A stretch of DNA of 64,000 bases, from positions 31,239,952 to 31,303,951 of the forward strand of contig CM025856.1 in NCBI GenBank assembly GCA_003952965.2, written 5' to 3'. The notes beneath the pieces were generated by a model, which had not been told where the DNA came from, ran no database searches, and saw only the letters and a list, made by a program, of their open reading frames with translations. This document shows positions 1 to 12,309 of this stretch, one piece after another. Position 1 is the stretch's first letter, and each line of letters opens with the position of its first letter. Position numbers and translations under genes: made by a program. The stretch is from Morella rubra (Eukaryota > Streptophyta > Magnoliopsida > Fagales > Myricaceae).

Positions 1-3000
1 TAATCTGACATCCCAAATCTCAGGTTCAATCGCAATACTAAGATCAAATCCAGCATTCCTGATATACCAAACAGCAATTGAGTCCAGAAGAGCAAGTCTC
101 GGAAAGGGTAATCCTTCAGATAATTCTGGTAAAGGATTGCCCCCAGGAGGGAGCCGACTGAACCAATGGAGAATATATAGCCAACCTTCTCCTGCGTCAA
201 GCAAAGGAAATAAGTTTTTATTAGTGCTAAAAAATGTTATCTGCATTACAGGCCACTCAAAGTACAATTTACCCCATAAAACCAAAACCATTCAAACAAA
301 TAATCCATCATGTTTCATGCAGAGAAATCCACATATATCAAATGTATTCTATATGAACGTTTTATTGTGCACTCCGATTCATTAAAAAATGATATTGAAC
401 CATATTTTGAATTATGTCTACATCTGGGAGTGAATCTTGACAGGAACTCACTCTCACTATGCCAGATTCACACTACCATTCGATTCAAGAATCAGGTTCT
501 CAAGGGTTTTGGTTCCCCTTAGTAGTCTTTAAGATTTGGAATTTGGGAAATGGCAATTGCTGAAATACCTGAGATAAAGACGGACCCCCCTTTGAGTCTG
601 TGTACCAATAGAACATTCCCTCATGAATATCCAAGCACAATGAAATGGATAAGTACATATATACACACGGCTTCCAAACATATGGGCATTTCAGCGTTGT
701 CCACATAGCCTTCCCAGCATCAAGGAACTTCTGGTCCACCTGAGTCCAGCTTATATTAGACCGTGAGCTAAAAAGGAACCAATAGAACAGCAGATATATA
801 TTACCTGTCTGTAAGGAAAGTCAGGCATATGAGGCTCATCAAGCAGAGTTCCAACTAAAAATACAAGTCCAGCAGGGATCGTCAACAAGCCAAAGACACC
901 CTACCAGGTCGAAGAAAAGAACAACGGAAAATAAGATACAATGATACTTTCAAATCAACAATATGTGAAGCAAAAGTAGGTTTAAATCTGAAGATACGAA
1001 GATAACCTTTGGGCCTATGAGGTGAACAAATATACCACTAATGAAGAATCCTAAAAGTGCTCCAATTGAGGAACTCAAGGCACATAAGCTTTGCATGTCA
1101 GCTGCAAGAGAGTGATGTTTAATACTGTTCTGTGCCACACAGGCATCTATGGTCACATCTGCTATAGCTACCCCAGCACTTCCCGCTGTCAACGACAAAA
1201 TGGCCCATCCAAGATGTAGCTTTTCGTGTAATGATATCAAGAGCATGGAGATCACACCGAGGAAACCTGCACTAACGAGAAAGGAACTATTTAATGAGAA
1301 AACTGCTTGAATCCCTTCTCCAAAGCTGACTAGCTAAATAAAGGGCAAACATGTTGACTATTATTTTATGAACAAACCAGGTCCAAGAATCCATTATACA
1401 GATTATGCAACCATCTGTCATTTTTCGTGAGTATAAAATTTAATTGGACAGCTAAATTTTCAATGTCTTACTTCTCTACTCAACCCTCTTATGCTTTCTT
1501 CTTATACTTAATGTGAAGTAACTATATTGTGGATGTCAAGAATATTCCTCTACATAGTTTCCACCATAGGAGCAAAATCAAGATGTCAACACTAGTTGCT
1601 AGGTCTCATTGCACCACCTAAAAAGTAGAGATCCTTGCATAAGATACTGTCCTAATGTACCTCCAACAAGATTGATCACCTATATAGATTTGAATGCTCC
1701 GTACAAAAAAGTGCTTAGTTTCGTTGGAAAAACCAACGCAATCTCTCTAAATATACTGAGTATAAATGCTGCTTAAACCTTGTGCAACAGGTACTAGTAG
1801 ACATCAATACGACGGAATTAGACATCCATTTGGGGAAAATAAGGTTAAGTTTGTCCCATAAATGGAAACCGCCATTCAAGGTTCCTGTCAGATGACACAC
1901 CTTCTTTATAGCCTATGGTTCTAACTGCAGAAGTAATTCGTTTTGCAAGGAATCTAACTACTATTACATTTTCGAGCAGCTATAGCACCCTTCAATTTGG
2001 ACTGATGAGAAAATCGGTGATGATAGACACTTATGGTATGTTACAAAATACTGAGACATCTTGAGATTAATGCAATGACCCTTAGATGAGCAAGAATATA
2101 GATTTTAAATATAACGTAGGCACGCACATGTGCCCCCAACGAGGCAAAAGCAGAAGACCATCTCTTCAAGAATGCCTATGAAGACAGAGAATGTGGAACT
2201 CATATTTGTGGCAATACCCTGTCTGCACTCTACTATATATTACATACAATAGGGGTAATGCATGCTGGCCCTTTGTGTTTTACAAATTCCATAAGCTCAC
2301 AACATAGATTATCTTCAGGTACTATTATACTAAGTGCAAGAAAAGTTCTGTGGTCATGTAGAGGATTTAACCTATCCACCACCACTCACCCACCACCAAA
2401 TAAATTTCCTGGCTACAATCAAAGTCCGTGGTCATGGAGCATTCACACATTAGACCACACTTCAATTAAGAGGACGAAAATTTGATCCTTCATAACCAAC
2501 AAATATTGCATTATGCTTTGATGTGTAACCTGACATTATCATCTTCTTATCTTGTCAACATTTCACATTAAAACCAATGAGCACTTACACATACGATATC
2601 ATTCAGGTACTAGAAAGCGAACACCCGAAAAGAAGGCCATCCACATATAAACAAACGACAATATTGAAACAAGTTGCGTTTATCTAACATGCTCGAAATG
2701 CAGATTATCTACCTATTAGCCAAAGCTTCCAAAAATTCATTGAGATAATTATGCAAAAAAATTCTCCTTCATCAGAAAAAGGAAAAAACGGAATCTGAAA
2801 TTGACACTTCTAAGGCAAAATATGAACATACAGGGAGACCCTATAATTGAAAATTCACGAATGGCTTTTGAGGTAAAAGAAAGTCGCATGATGTGGCATT
2901 TACCAGCTAAAATGAAATAAGGCCGTCTCCGATACCCAAAAACGGGGACAACATCTGTAAGAAGGCCCCAGAGAGGCTTGACAAGCCAAGGAATGGAAGT

Positions 3001-3273
3001 AATTCCCCCATAAACCTGTGCTTCAGAGGGCTGCACCTTCTGAACATCCTTCATGTAATACTCCGTGCCTACACGAGAAAGAGCTCCACCCAGTCCCTGA
3101 CTTATTCCATAAACAACCACAACCCCAAGAACAAAACTCCAATGCATTTCAGTGGCAAGCATTTTAAGCCAAGTGATCGGAATGCAGGAACATCCACAGA
3201 AACCCATTTTCGACTCATTTTCCTCCTCCGTATCAACAGAGGCTTCTTCAAGATTCTCCTCCTCCTCCACCAT
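1..3273 (-). CDS. Folate-biopterin transporter family protein (5' part, five exons seen)
   Basis: This is a multi-pass membrane carrier of the major facilitator type in the folate-biopterin transporter family, which moves folates or pterins across plant membranes; the exact substrate cannot be read here. Exons read from the start are 3273-2904, 1266-1007, 900-805, 739-569 and 191-<1, all with GT-AG junctions and matching phases. Exon 1 carries an acidic N-terminus followed by the family stretch around [18 protein letters not shown] and the motif [10 protein letters not shown]. Exon 2 holds [17 protein letters not shown] and [20 protein letters not shown]. Exon 4 has [11 protein letters not shown] and [11 protein letters not shown], and exon 5 has [16 protein letters not shown] chose the ATG at 3273; the upstream in-frame GTG is not needed. 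The gene leaves the window before the C-terminal third. Intron 1 (1267-2903) holds nothing else recognisable. No frameshifts were seen. It is probably one of the non-plastid members, but that is inference. Confidence 0.93.
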
Positions 3274-4811
3274 CACTCACTTCCTCGGATACAACTTCGT
3301 GAAAACAACAGTTACCCAGAAAACGAATCACTGTCTGCCGATCTGGAAATATCGAAGTGGTCGAATTTCTCAGGAAAAGTTGGGGAATTCCTAAAATCAG
3401 TTGTGTGTTCTGCACTGGATTTCTTGGAAAATAACAATTTACCAACCCCAAAGTTGACAGGACAACATTTACTACTGGCCAACAACCAGTTCTTGGATAC
3501 GAGTTCTCTTTCTTGAACTGGGGTTCTTCAAACTGGTCGAAGATCCTGGGGAAAAGTTGAAATATCTAGCTTGGATTCTGGTTTCGGCTTAAACCATCTT
3601 TGACTTCTCAACGAATAATTTTCATACAGGGTGTTACTATTTTTCACTCTGATTCCTCCCAGAGAAGGATCTCTTCACCAGTCAAGTAGTAAAACCTTTC
3701 CTCCAGTCTGGTTTATTACTGTCTAGCGTGCGGGATCCGCCGGTCGGATATTAATCATTACCAAGGTAGAAAAGATATTTTTGCTTCTAGTTTGTCAGGT
3801 TCGCTTGGAGAAACCCCCTGCCAAAAAGGAAGAATAACATTAGCCATTCAAAAATTGCCGAAAAAATTTATGAAACCCAAAGATCCTGGGAAGGTTTGTT
3901 TTTGTGAGATTTTTAGAATTTAATGTATTTTGATAATTTTTAATTGATGTTAAAATTTATTGATATATGTGTAGAAGTTGTTGATTTGTATTAATATTTA
4001 AATATTTTTTATATGTAAATTTTAAAATTTTTGTCCACCTTATAATACAAACCAAAATGAATAATCCTGAAATGAAACTGTTATTCGGAAAGTTTATTAG
4101 GAGGTATTGCCTGAAAGGTATGAAATCCCATAGTCATGTACACAATGAAACTTCAGTCTTCAAATGAATACTAAAAACAAAACTTATTTCTTGAAATAAC
4201 ATCAAGAGATTACCTGCTCCACGTTACCCAGAAAATTACCTACTCCAGACAAGGGGTGGGAATCGGGATATACAATCCAATACTGCTTTTTGATTCTTGA
4301 GCTACTTTTGTTGGATGGTTTCGAGTAATAAAGCCACTGTTCTTTGAACACCTGCACTTCGAACAATACAGAGACGTTGCCGAAATATTAACGATGTTTT
4401 ATATTAGAATAGAGTTACATTCATGTCTCCACGTTCGACTCTAACATTAATATGCGGCCTCGACGGTAAGACACACGTATTATACTATTATGTGCACCGT
4501 TTATTTTATTATGTCATTACTGATTGTTAATGGTAAAATAAATTGAAATGTTCAAAAAAAATGTATAGGACTAATTTATTAGATTAAAAGTCTACAAGTT
4601 AGGTGGATGGAATTGAAATATGGCAGATAATAAATATTTTGTAAAATTATCCGTATTTTGAACTTTCTTATTAATTCAATATATCTCTCTATCATATAGT
4701 AGTATCTCGTCTGATCTGTAGATCTTAAGACTAGATGGTTTTATTACTCTAATATGCAAGACAAAAGAAAAAAAGGCGAGGGACTCCAAGGGAGCAGGGA
4801 AGTGCAACTCG
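3274..4811. other. Intergenic: FBT 5' flank and AT-rich DNA
   Basis: This is the promoter and 5' leader side of the minus-strand transporter gene, followed by AT-rich DNA. Short ORFs overlapping 3142-3516 are antisense to transporter exon 1. I see no coding gene, RNA gene or clear TATA box that I can assign. Confidence 0.5.
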
Positions 4812-5563
4812 GTAGATCTTGGTTACTTTCTAATTGCATGTGAAGTTTATTTAGGTGGTGTTTACGCGTCACATTTTGGGAGTTTAAATTTTAGTTTATA
4901 AAAATTTTGAAAAAAATGCAGGGAGATAATTTGATTAAAATTTTTTTACTTTTATTGTGATAAAAAAAATATGATTTCATGGGAATAGTAAGATTATTTT
5001 ATTAAACTAAATATCTGGCATGCAAATTTATCATTTTATAATTGAAACATTTATAGAGAGAGAGAGAGAGAGGATTGGTTTCGGTGGTGTTTTATTGTTA
5101 AAATTTTGGAAAACTTAAAATTTGAGGTATGGGGTTAATGAAAAAGTAAAAATAGTTTACGAGAATTGATGAAAAAAGTAGATCTTAACTACTTTCTAAT
5201 TTCAAGTGAGGTTTTATTTAAGTGGTGTTTGTGAGTCACATTTTGGGAGTTTACAATTTTTCGTTTATAATTTTTTTTTTAAAAGTGAAGAGAGATGATT
5301 TGATTAAAATGTTTTTATTTTTATTGTGATAAAAAAAATATGATTTGATGGGAAGGGAAAGATTATTTTATTAAACTAAATATTTGGCATGCAAATTTAT
5401 CATTTCTAATTGCAACTGACATTTATAATTAATTGACACCAAGAAAGAGAGAGAAAGTATTGGTTTCAATGGTGTTTGATTGTTAAAATTTTAGAGTGCT
5501 TAAAATTTAAAGTATGTGGTCGGTGAAAAAGTGAAAATAATTTACGAGAGTTGATGAGAAAAG
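4812..5563 (+). repeat. Diverged tandem duplication, two units of about 370-386 bp
   Basis: Unit A is at about 4812-5177 and unit B at about 5178-5563. Both open with GTAGATCTT followed by TACTTTCTAATT. Both then share, in order, CACATTTTGGGAGTTTA, TTATTGTGATAAAAAAAATA, TTATTTTATTAAACTAAATA, GGCATGCAAATTTATCATTT, a GA-rich run, TTGTTAAAATTTT and TTTACGAGA. The units differ by many substitutions and small indels, so the duplication is old. The content looks like AT-rich MITE-type DNA. Confidence 0.75.
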
Positions 5564-5690
5564 AAAAGATTTGAATGAATATTATAATTAAAATGAATCA
5601 TTTTAGAAGTAGAGAGATTATTTTGTAATTTTTTTAATGTGACCCAAAATTTTGAGGTGTAAAAAATTTGATAATCAAACAAAATTTTTT
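5475..5690 (+). repeat. AT-rich MITE-like element, related copy at 57.2-57.45 kb
   Basis: The block runs from GTGTTTGATTGTTAAAATTT to AAAAATTTGATAATCAAACA. Its outermost bases are nearly inverted (TGTTTGATTGT at the left, AATCAAACA at the right). The interior aligns in the same order with the reverse complement of 57237-57450: a TTAAAATTTT start, a GTGAAAAA..AAAATAA centre, GATTTGAATGAAT-type sequence, and a closing CAAAATTTTGAG-type stretch. This suggests a dispersed non-autonomous element family. Exact ends and target duplications are unclear. Confidence 0.55.
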
Positions 5691-7459
5691 TTTTTTAATC
5701 AACCATAGTACTACTCCTCCTTTCAAAAAAACCTGCAACGAAAGTACAACAAAAAAGCAAAGAAAACTGAGAAATACGAAGGAATCTAAGGAATGCCCGA
5801 CCCCTTGTAGAGCAACCTAAGGTCAGAAAAAGGTTAAAAAAATCGGATAAGCCTTTCAATTCAACTTTGAAGGCGGCCAATGAGCTAGATGGCGTGCAAC
5901 AAAATTTGCACCTTGTTTCACACTCTAACAAGTGGGAGGTGATCGCCCAACAAGTTCATTTCTTTGGCCCTCTAAATGTGTGATACCCCCCCGCCCCCCT
6001 TCTCTTTTTTTTTCCAAATGAGTCGAGAAAAGAAAAAAGTGGGAGGTGAGAGCAGGATTTCAAAGGGATATAATAGCAGGTTTGTATGTTTGGTAGGGCT
6101 GCATTGCAAGTGAGACGTGATTCTGCTTTGGGTTTTTGGAAAAAGCCATTTTGTGTGAGATGGGTGTCGAAGTGGGAAGGACTGGATTCACTCGAAGTGC
6201 CCAAGAGAGTGCCAAGAGTTGACATGGTTTTATTTTCCACGACCCTGCGATGGCCAAAATGGTAGTGTGGAAGCCATCGCTCGAGATGCTTTTTATTTCA
6301 GATATGAGAGCGATGTCATTAAACAACAAAAACTTTTGTTGGCAATAATTGGACCAAGTTTGTAGACAATGAATGTTGACTTATAAAGCAACAGGTGAAG
6401 TTGTAAGCACGTCCTTCTATCCATCTAACTCATTAGACGACCCCACCGGATGAGATCTTCTTCAGTCAAAAAAGAAAAAAAAGAACACATTTATGGAAAA
6501 AGGAAGGGAATAGGTAAGAGAGGAAGCAGATAATCTTCAGGGTTTTTAACTTAAATTTTGACATTTTACTTGTAGCCGGTCAAGTTTGTTTGTTGCCATG
6601 ATAAAAATTATAATAAAATTTAATGGTGCTGCCTCTACTTAAAAGAAAAAAAAAAATTTTGTCAGGTCGCACAACCGCTAACCCCATATGCTTTGTGCAG
6701 TCAATAAGGCCATTAGCCTCCAGCTGCCATAACACCCTTTTGTACTTCTCCTAGTTCCATTTTCATTAATCTCCTGTTAATAAAACAGAAAACTATAGTT
6801 CACTTTTTCAAGTGGTTAACACTGTGACCTTGTCCTGGAATATATCTAGGCATTACAGTGAATGGCTCCATATTTTACTGAGAACACGGCACAGAAACTT
6901 CTATAAACACACCTAGCAGTCAATAATATGTAGTTTTCAAGACATGCGTCAGTATATGATAATATCCGTAGACCACTATTCCAAATAGCTAATACGAGAT
7001 AAAAGAGCAACAGCGAGTGAAATCCAATTATATGGAACTCCATTAGTTTTAAAGATTTATTCCGCAAATGACCGAACTTGCAGCCAAAGAATCTTGAGCA
7101 AAGTCTTTCTAAGAGCTGGGGCTACCCCAATAATAGCTTTAGCCATCTCTATATAGCCAATTCCTTGGCAGTAATTATAATTTGGACCACTTATAAATCA
7201 TTGAGAGAGATTTACACTATTAGAAAACGAGCATGTTCAAATGAAATTTGGCGATGCCATTCATGCTCAACCTTGGCAACCATGGCATGATGTCGTCCAG
7301 GCCAACTTTCAACCCTAAAAGCACACTCCCATCAATTCAAGAGTCCTCTGTTTCCCCCTTATCATTGGTTCTTCCTTCCTCTAGCATCTGGCCTTGAATG
7401 GTACAGAAAATCCATTTCATGCTCAGCAAACTGTCAGCCCTACTCAGTTAGAATATTGC
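5691..7459. other. Intergenic stretch without a recognised gene
   Basis: The sequence is moderately AT-rich with several A and T homopolymers. Short ORFs on the minus strand at 5695-5931 and 5956-6329 match no family I recognise and have no visible exon structure. The 3' untranslated region of the UBP22-like gene may lie in its right part. Confidence 0.4.
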
Positions 7460-8237
7460 TTAGCAACAACCAGCAATAGGAAGAAATGTGTCCCTCCGTG
7501 GGGAAATCGGCAGGCAACTCGAGTCCTCAATGGCTTTGGGGTAAAGCATTTTCTGCACATAAAACATCATATAACACTGTGAAGCTCTTACCATTCCCTC
7601 ATCAACCTCATTAATCCAAGCATCATCACATTTGTACCATTGGTTTCTTAAGCGCAGATAAGTAACATAATGACCAGATTCAAGCGTTCCTGCATGAGTA
7701 ACCACTGCAAAAATCTCAAATTCTGCAGAAATATCTGATTCATCACCCTCGAAAGCAAAAATTCTATTTCCAAATCTGTTTCTGACAATTGAGGAGGACA
7801 AATATGGGGTCATATCCAAGGAGAAAGGAAGTGCAAATAGCGGTCAATTTTCTTGACATTCTAACAGATGAATGCTCGAATCGTTTCATATGCAAACACA
7901 ATACCAATGGGAGCCTCTTAATGGACATTTGCTTCACCGAGTCTCGCCTCTCTTGACAGTTTTGGCAGTAAAGTTTCTGGTCTGAACCCAACTTCTCCTG
8001 TCTTTGAACAAATCCAAACAACCTACGAGGGTAGATATACTGCTGTTCTCATCTGCTTTCACATGCTTTTAACCATACTTGTTGGAGAGAAATTGCCCGT
8101 ATCCAGGTTAAGTGAAGATATCCACACAAGGGTCATAAGTTGTTGAAATGAATCCACAGGTCATGCAGGTGACATCTGATCTCAACAGTCCAGAGAATAC
8201 CCTATGAGCAATGCACTGGCAGTCACCAGTATCTGGG
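7460..8237 (-). pseudogene. UBP22-like ubiquitin-specific protease, last exon with several frameshifts
   Basis: The translated pieces match the catalytic domain end of plant ubiquitin carboxyl-terminal hydrolase 22, a cysteine protease that removes ubiquitin (in Arabidopsis linked to the SAGA deubiquitination module). An intron acceptor CCCCAG lies just upstream of 8237. Collinear pieces follow: CIAHRVFSGLLRSDVTC with a CxxC finger pair, then LVGCLDLF, then RQEKLGSDQKLYCQNC, KRLPLVLCLHMKRFEHSS, and TPYLSSSIVRNRFGNRIF. The His-box SGHYVTYLRL with CDDAWINEVDEGMV closes the domain, so the catalytic His and Asp/Asn region is present. The pieces lie in different frames. I infer an extra T near 8112, and missing bases near the A-run at 8070, near 8000, and twice near 7840-7870. 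Stops appear in any single frame. It is not a processed copy, because an intron boundary remains. It is either a decayed gene or a region of poor base calling. Upstream exons, if present, would lie in or beyond the N gap. Confidence 0.8.
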
Positions 8238-8919
8238 GAAAAGATGAATTATTTATATGAGACACCAACTAAGAAACGTACAAAACTCTTATTGTCTGAG
8301 TGAATAATAAACTGTAAATATCACCGAGTGACTGTTTGATGCTTAACTGCACCCTAAAGAGCCACATACCTCACATACAAGTATGCATAAACTTCCTAGA
8401 CTTGTCTCTGACAATCTAAAAGAACAATTATCCAACATATTTTGTATTTATTTCTTTTTCAGCTTATGACCAATACGCGGTCTAAGAGTGATTTTTAGAT
8501 ATCTCAGCATTTTCTACAAGAATACCAAAGATAATAATCATAATTTGTATAACCTTCTGATTTCAATCTAACGGCAACAACCCCACAATAGCACATCACC
8601 AAAGAGACAAACCAACTCCATCTCTAAAAACAAAAACCTCAAATTCTATCTGAATCAACTTCCTTCTAACAACAGACTCTCCCAAGCTGCAAACAGAAGT
8701 AGAGCCTCCTTAAAAAATATTCGGTTTTCCATCAATCGTGTTATATTTAATAATAACCAACATGCATCAATTCATTAACCTGCCCACTCTACAACACTTA
8801 ACCTCTATTCCACGTACTATTTGACCCTCTTCTCATAAATTCATTCTAAAAAACTTTTGAAATATAAGCATCTCGAAATGCATCCTGCTGCTAATAACTG
8901 CAATTAAACACAAATCCTG
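8238..8919. other. Likely intron or upstream DNA of the UBP22-like locus
   Basis: No further ubiquitin-protease exon could be recognised on the minus strand here, and no other gene is visible. The stretch ends at the assembly gap. Confidence 0.35.
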
Positions 8920-9919
8920 NNNNNNNNNNNNNNNNNNNNNNNNNNNNNNNNNNNNNNNNNNNNNNNNNNNNNNNNNNNNNNNNNNNNNNNNNNNNNNNNN
9001 NNNNNNNNNNNNNNNNNNNNNNNNNNNNNNNNNNNNNNNNNNNNNNNNNNNNNNNNNNNNNNNNNNNNNNNNNNNNNNNNNNNNNNNNNNNNNNNNNNNN
9101 NNNNNNNNNNNNNNNNNNNNNNNNNNNNNNNNNNNNNNNNNNNNNNNNNNNNNNNNNNNNNNNNNNNNNNNNNNNNNNNNNNNNNNNNNNNNNNNNNNNN
9201 NNNNNNNNNNNNNNNNNNNNNNNNNNNNNNNNNNNNNNNNNNNNNNNNNNNNNNNNNNNNNNNNNNNNNNNNNNNNNNNNNNNNNNNNNNNNNNNNNNNN
9301 NNNNNNNNNNNNNNNNNNNNNNNNNNNNNNNNNNNNNNNNNNNNNNNNNNNNNNNNNNNNNNNNNNNNNNNNNNNNNNNNNNNNNNNNNNNNNNNNNNNN
9401 NNNNNNNNNNNNNNNNNNNNNNNNNNNNNNNNNNNNNNNNNNNNNNNNNNNNNNNNNNNNNNNNNNNNNNNNNNNNNNNNNNNNNNNNNNNNNNNNNNNN
9501 NNNNNNNNNNNNNNNNNNNNNNNNNNNNNNNNNNNNNNNNNNNNNNNNNNNNNNNNNNNNNNNNNNNNNNNNNNNNNNNNNNNNNNNNNNNNNNNNNNNN
9601 NNNNNNNNNNNNNNNNNNNNNNNNNNNNNNNNNNNNNNNNNNNNNNNNNNNNNNNNNNNNNNNNNNNNNNNNNNNNNNNNNNNNNNNNNNNNNNNNNNNN
9701 NNNNNNNNNNNNNNNNNNNNNNNNNNNNNNNNNNNNNNNNNNNNNNNNNNNNNNNNNNNNNNNNNNNNNNNNNNNNNNNNNNNNNNNNNNNNNNNNNNNN
9801 NNNNNNNNNNNNNNNNNNNNNNNNNNNNNNNNNNNNNNNNNNNNNNNNNNNNNNNNNNNNNNNNNNNNNNNNNNNNNNNNNNNNNNNNNNNNNNNNNNNN
9901 NNNNNNNNNNNNNNNNNNN
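8920..9919. other. Assembly gap, exactly 1000 N
   Basis: The run of N is exactly 1000 bases, which suggests a fixed or estimated placeholder. The missing 5' exons of the plus-strand 5'-nucleotidase gene, and possibly those of the UBP22-like gene, should lie here. An ORF spanning the gap is meaningless. Confidence 0.98.
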
Positions 9920-10211
9920 TAGCTACTTCTGTAGATTGTCATTGTCTAACCTTAAATTGACATTAAAATTCATGACATTTCTTGACCCCTCCCCCCCCCC
10001 CCTCTCCCAAAACCCGGTGTCTCTCCTCACTAAGCAACGCAAGTCCCACCTCTTTTGGTTTATATAGTTTTTATTAGTTTATGGTTTCCTTGAATTAATG
10101 ACTTAGATGATAGGCTTTTTTGTTTAACTTAGCTGGAGCACGTTCTTCTCTCTCTGCGTTTCAAAGCCTTGAAAGATTTTTCTTAATTCTGCTCCTTTCA
10201 TCTGGGTACAG

Positions 10212-11039
10212 GCAAAATTTCATATAATACAGGAACTTTTGGGGAAATTGCATTCAACTTTAGCTACTAGTCAGACAGATGAAGCATACAAGTCACTTTT
10301 GGAGGAGCTTAATGAGGAGAGGCAAAAGGCACGCTGCACAATGAAGAGAATGTTTAATAGATCTTTTGGAGCTACCTTCCTCACTGACACTGGTCAAGAA
10401 TCTGCTTTTGCTTATCATATACATCAATATGCAGATGTGTACACAAGTAAGCCGGAGAACTTCTTATTCTATCCTCCTGAAGCATGGCTTCATGCACCTT
10501 TTGATATCAAGATCATGCCACATCATGTGAAGGTATGTCTTGACATCTCTTTAAAAAAATAAAAAAGCTAAGTTTTTAGTTCTAAAACTGAATTCCATTG
10601 CGTGTTCATGTTTTTTGCTTCATGTTGGTGGTTGCCTTTAGCATAATGAGTAGATGTCGTCCAACAATAGCCTTTCGTGGCCAAGGGGGTGACTTCTCTG
10701 TTTAGAGTTGACTGTAATTTGGGCCATAGCCTAGATCCAGCCTCTTTTGTCTGGCTGGGCTGCTTATTACACAAACTAGAAGTCAGGTTTCAGGTATCAA
10801 AGACCGTTTCAAATATGTTAAGAGATGCCTTACATAATATTTCCCCTCATCGCCTGATTGGATGTGGCTTGAACGAAAGAATTTGACTTAATGTGGTACT
10901 CGTTTGGGTGCTGTGTTTCTAGCATCTTTTCCATGGAGCTTTACGTTTGAAGGTAGTGCATTTTGCTTCTGCATTCTATCTAAGCTCTTCTTGCACGTGG
11001 TTATTTCAGGTTCCATCATCCTTGTTCAAAACTCAATAG
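10212..11039 (+). CDS. HAD-superfamily 5'-nucleotidase domain protein, last two coding exons
   Basis: Two coding exons of the C-terminal region of a plant NT5DC-type protein (HAD superfamily, subfamily IG 5'-nucleotidase) are present. Exon 10212-10532 (107 codons, phase 0) encodes IIQELLGKLHSTLATSQTD, ELNEERQKARCTMKRMF, FGATFLTDTGQESAFAYHIH, YADVYTSKPENFLFYPPEAW and DIKIMPHHVK. It ends at donor GTATGT. Exon 11010-11039 follows acceptor TTTCAG and encodes VPSSLFKTQ plus stop. The metal-binding DxD nucleophile motif would be in the missing N-terminal part, so catalytic integrity cannot be judged. The family pattern resembles Arabidopsis At2g23890 as I recall it. Expected action is dephosphorylation of nucleoside monophosphates or a related role; the function is family-based inference only. 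Confidence 0.88.
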
Positions 11040-11810
11040 ATGTTGTTCCCCAAAAGAGATATGGATGGGGCAATTAAATGATCTTGGAACCGTGTGCGCC
11101 ATCCGCCATAGCAAATAATGGTTGGCGATTCATCAGGGATCTTGATTTGTGTGGAATCTAGACATTTACAAATGAGAGGCATATTAGTTTGGTATTACAG
11201 TCCTTGTCATTTATTCTCACATTTTTCTTTTCGTCACACAACAGTATCTCATGCATACGAACATAAATGGTAATTCTTTGGGGGAAAAGAGATGTCTTTC
11301 TGATGAATTCTCCATTTTGAAGGGATTATTCATTTAATCTTCATGACAGACTATAATGATATTGCCTACATATGCAATTGGCTTCTTTAAATTCCACCAT
11401 TCGATCTCCAATAGTAACACTGTAAATTGGTCTCTCTCTCTCTCTCTAACAATTTGCAAGTCTGATAGTGTTGTGAGTATCATCATCCCAACTGCTCTGA
11501 ATTTTGGGTAGTGGCTGATCACAATGGCTTATTTACCTAACACAAGAATGAAGCTTGGCTTAACATAATCTGTGACGAGGGATTGATTTATCATCTGGCT
11601 CCATTACACGGGTCATTCATTTTGCCCAGAATTGCAGTTGGTTACGCAGTAGGATGATTCCTTCGTCTCAAGGAGATCGCAGAATGGGGGTGTCTGCCCT
11701 GTAAGTTCGGCATTGCCTTAATTTGTAAGGAAGGCGGTTGAAGGGTAAGTTGACCTGCTCTAAACCAGACGCTGATGCAGTCTACCAAGCTATGCTGGTG
11801 ATGAAGTCTG
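11040..11810. other. 3' flank of the 5'-nucleotidase gene
   Basis: This holds the 3' untranslated region and downstream DNA. A CT-dinucleotide run lies near 11430-11447. No further gene is seen. Confidence 0.4.
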
Positions 11811-12309
11811 TGTAACAGTCTCACATTGGTTAGGAAACATATAGAATGACTTTATATAAGCTTGGAGCACCTTCACTTGGTAAGTCAGTTTTTCAAGGTG
11901 TGAATTTCTAAGCCTACGTGGGTCCATTACAAATGGTATCAGAGCTGGTTGTGGGCTCCTGTGCTACCCAGCGTGGTTGACTATGGATCTGGTGGTATGG
12001 GCTCGGTCCTAGTCTGAGGAGTAGAAGGCGCGATTATGGATTCGGTAGAATGACCACGACCTCAATCCGGTAAATAGAAGCCCTATGGTGCTCGAGCAAT
12101 GTGAGCATTGGTCTTAAAAAGGGTTACAAAATCAGCTTGCCAAGTGGAGTTGTCTCTAAGTTTATATAAAGTCATTCATTCTATATGTTTAAAATGTGAG
12201 CATTGGTCTTAAAAAGGGTTACAAAATCAGCTTGCCAAGTGGAGGTGTCTCTAAGTTTATATAAAGTCATTCATTCTATATGTTTCTTAATCAATGTGGG
12301 ACTGTTACA
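11811..12309 (+). mobile_element. TRIM-like retroelement remnant with inverted termini
   Basis: A 121-bp block at 11811-11931 begins TGTAACAGTC and ends CCATTACA, the TG...CA ends of a small LTR. Two bases later comes TGGTATCAGAGC (11934-11945), the plant LTR primer-binding site complementary to initiator methionine tRNA. No coding capacity follows, which fits a terminal-repeat retrotransposon in miniature. The right end at about 12196-12309 is an inverted copy of the first ~75 bp of the LTR, ending GGGACTGTTACA. About 90 bp of the right arm is itself duplicated in tandem (about 12098-12192 and 12196-12286; shared TATATAAAGTCATTCATTCT). No 5S rRNA segment of the Cassandra type was seen. Confidence 0.7.

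Noticed and set aside
3142..3516. Plus-strand ORFs over the transporter first exon
   Set aside because: They are antisense shadows of a well supported exon and have no family match.
8833..9942. A 369-codon open frame on the minus strand
   Set aside because: It exists only because the 1000-N gap contains no stop codons; the flanking residues match nothing.
11934..11950. Possible tRNA fragment (TGGTATCAGAGC)
   Set aside because: No cloverleaf can be drawn; its position two bases after an LTR end makes it a primer-binding site.
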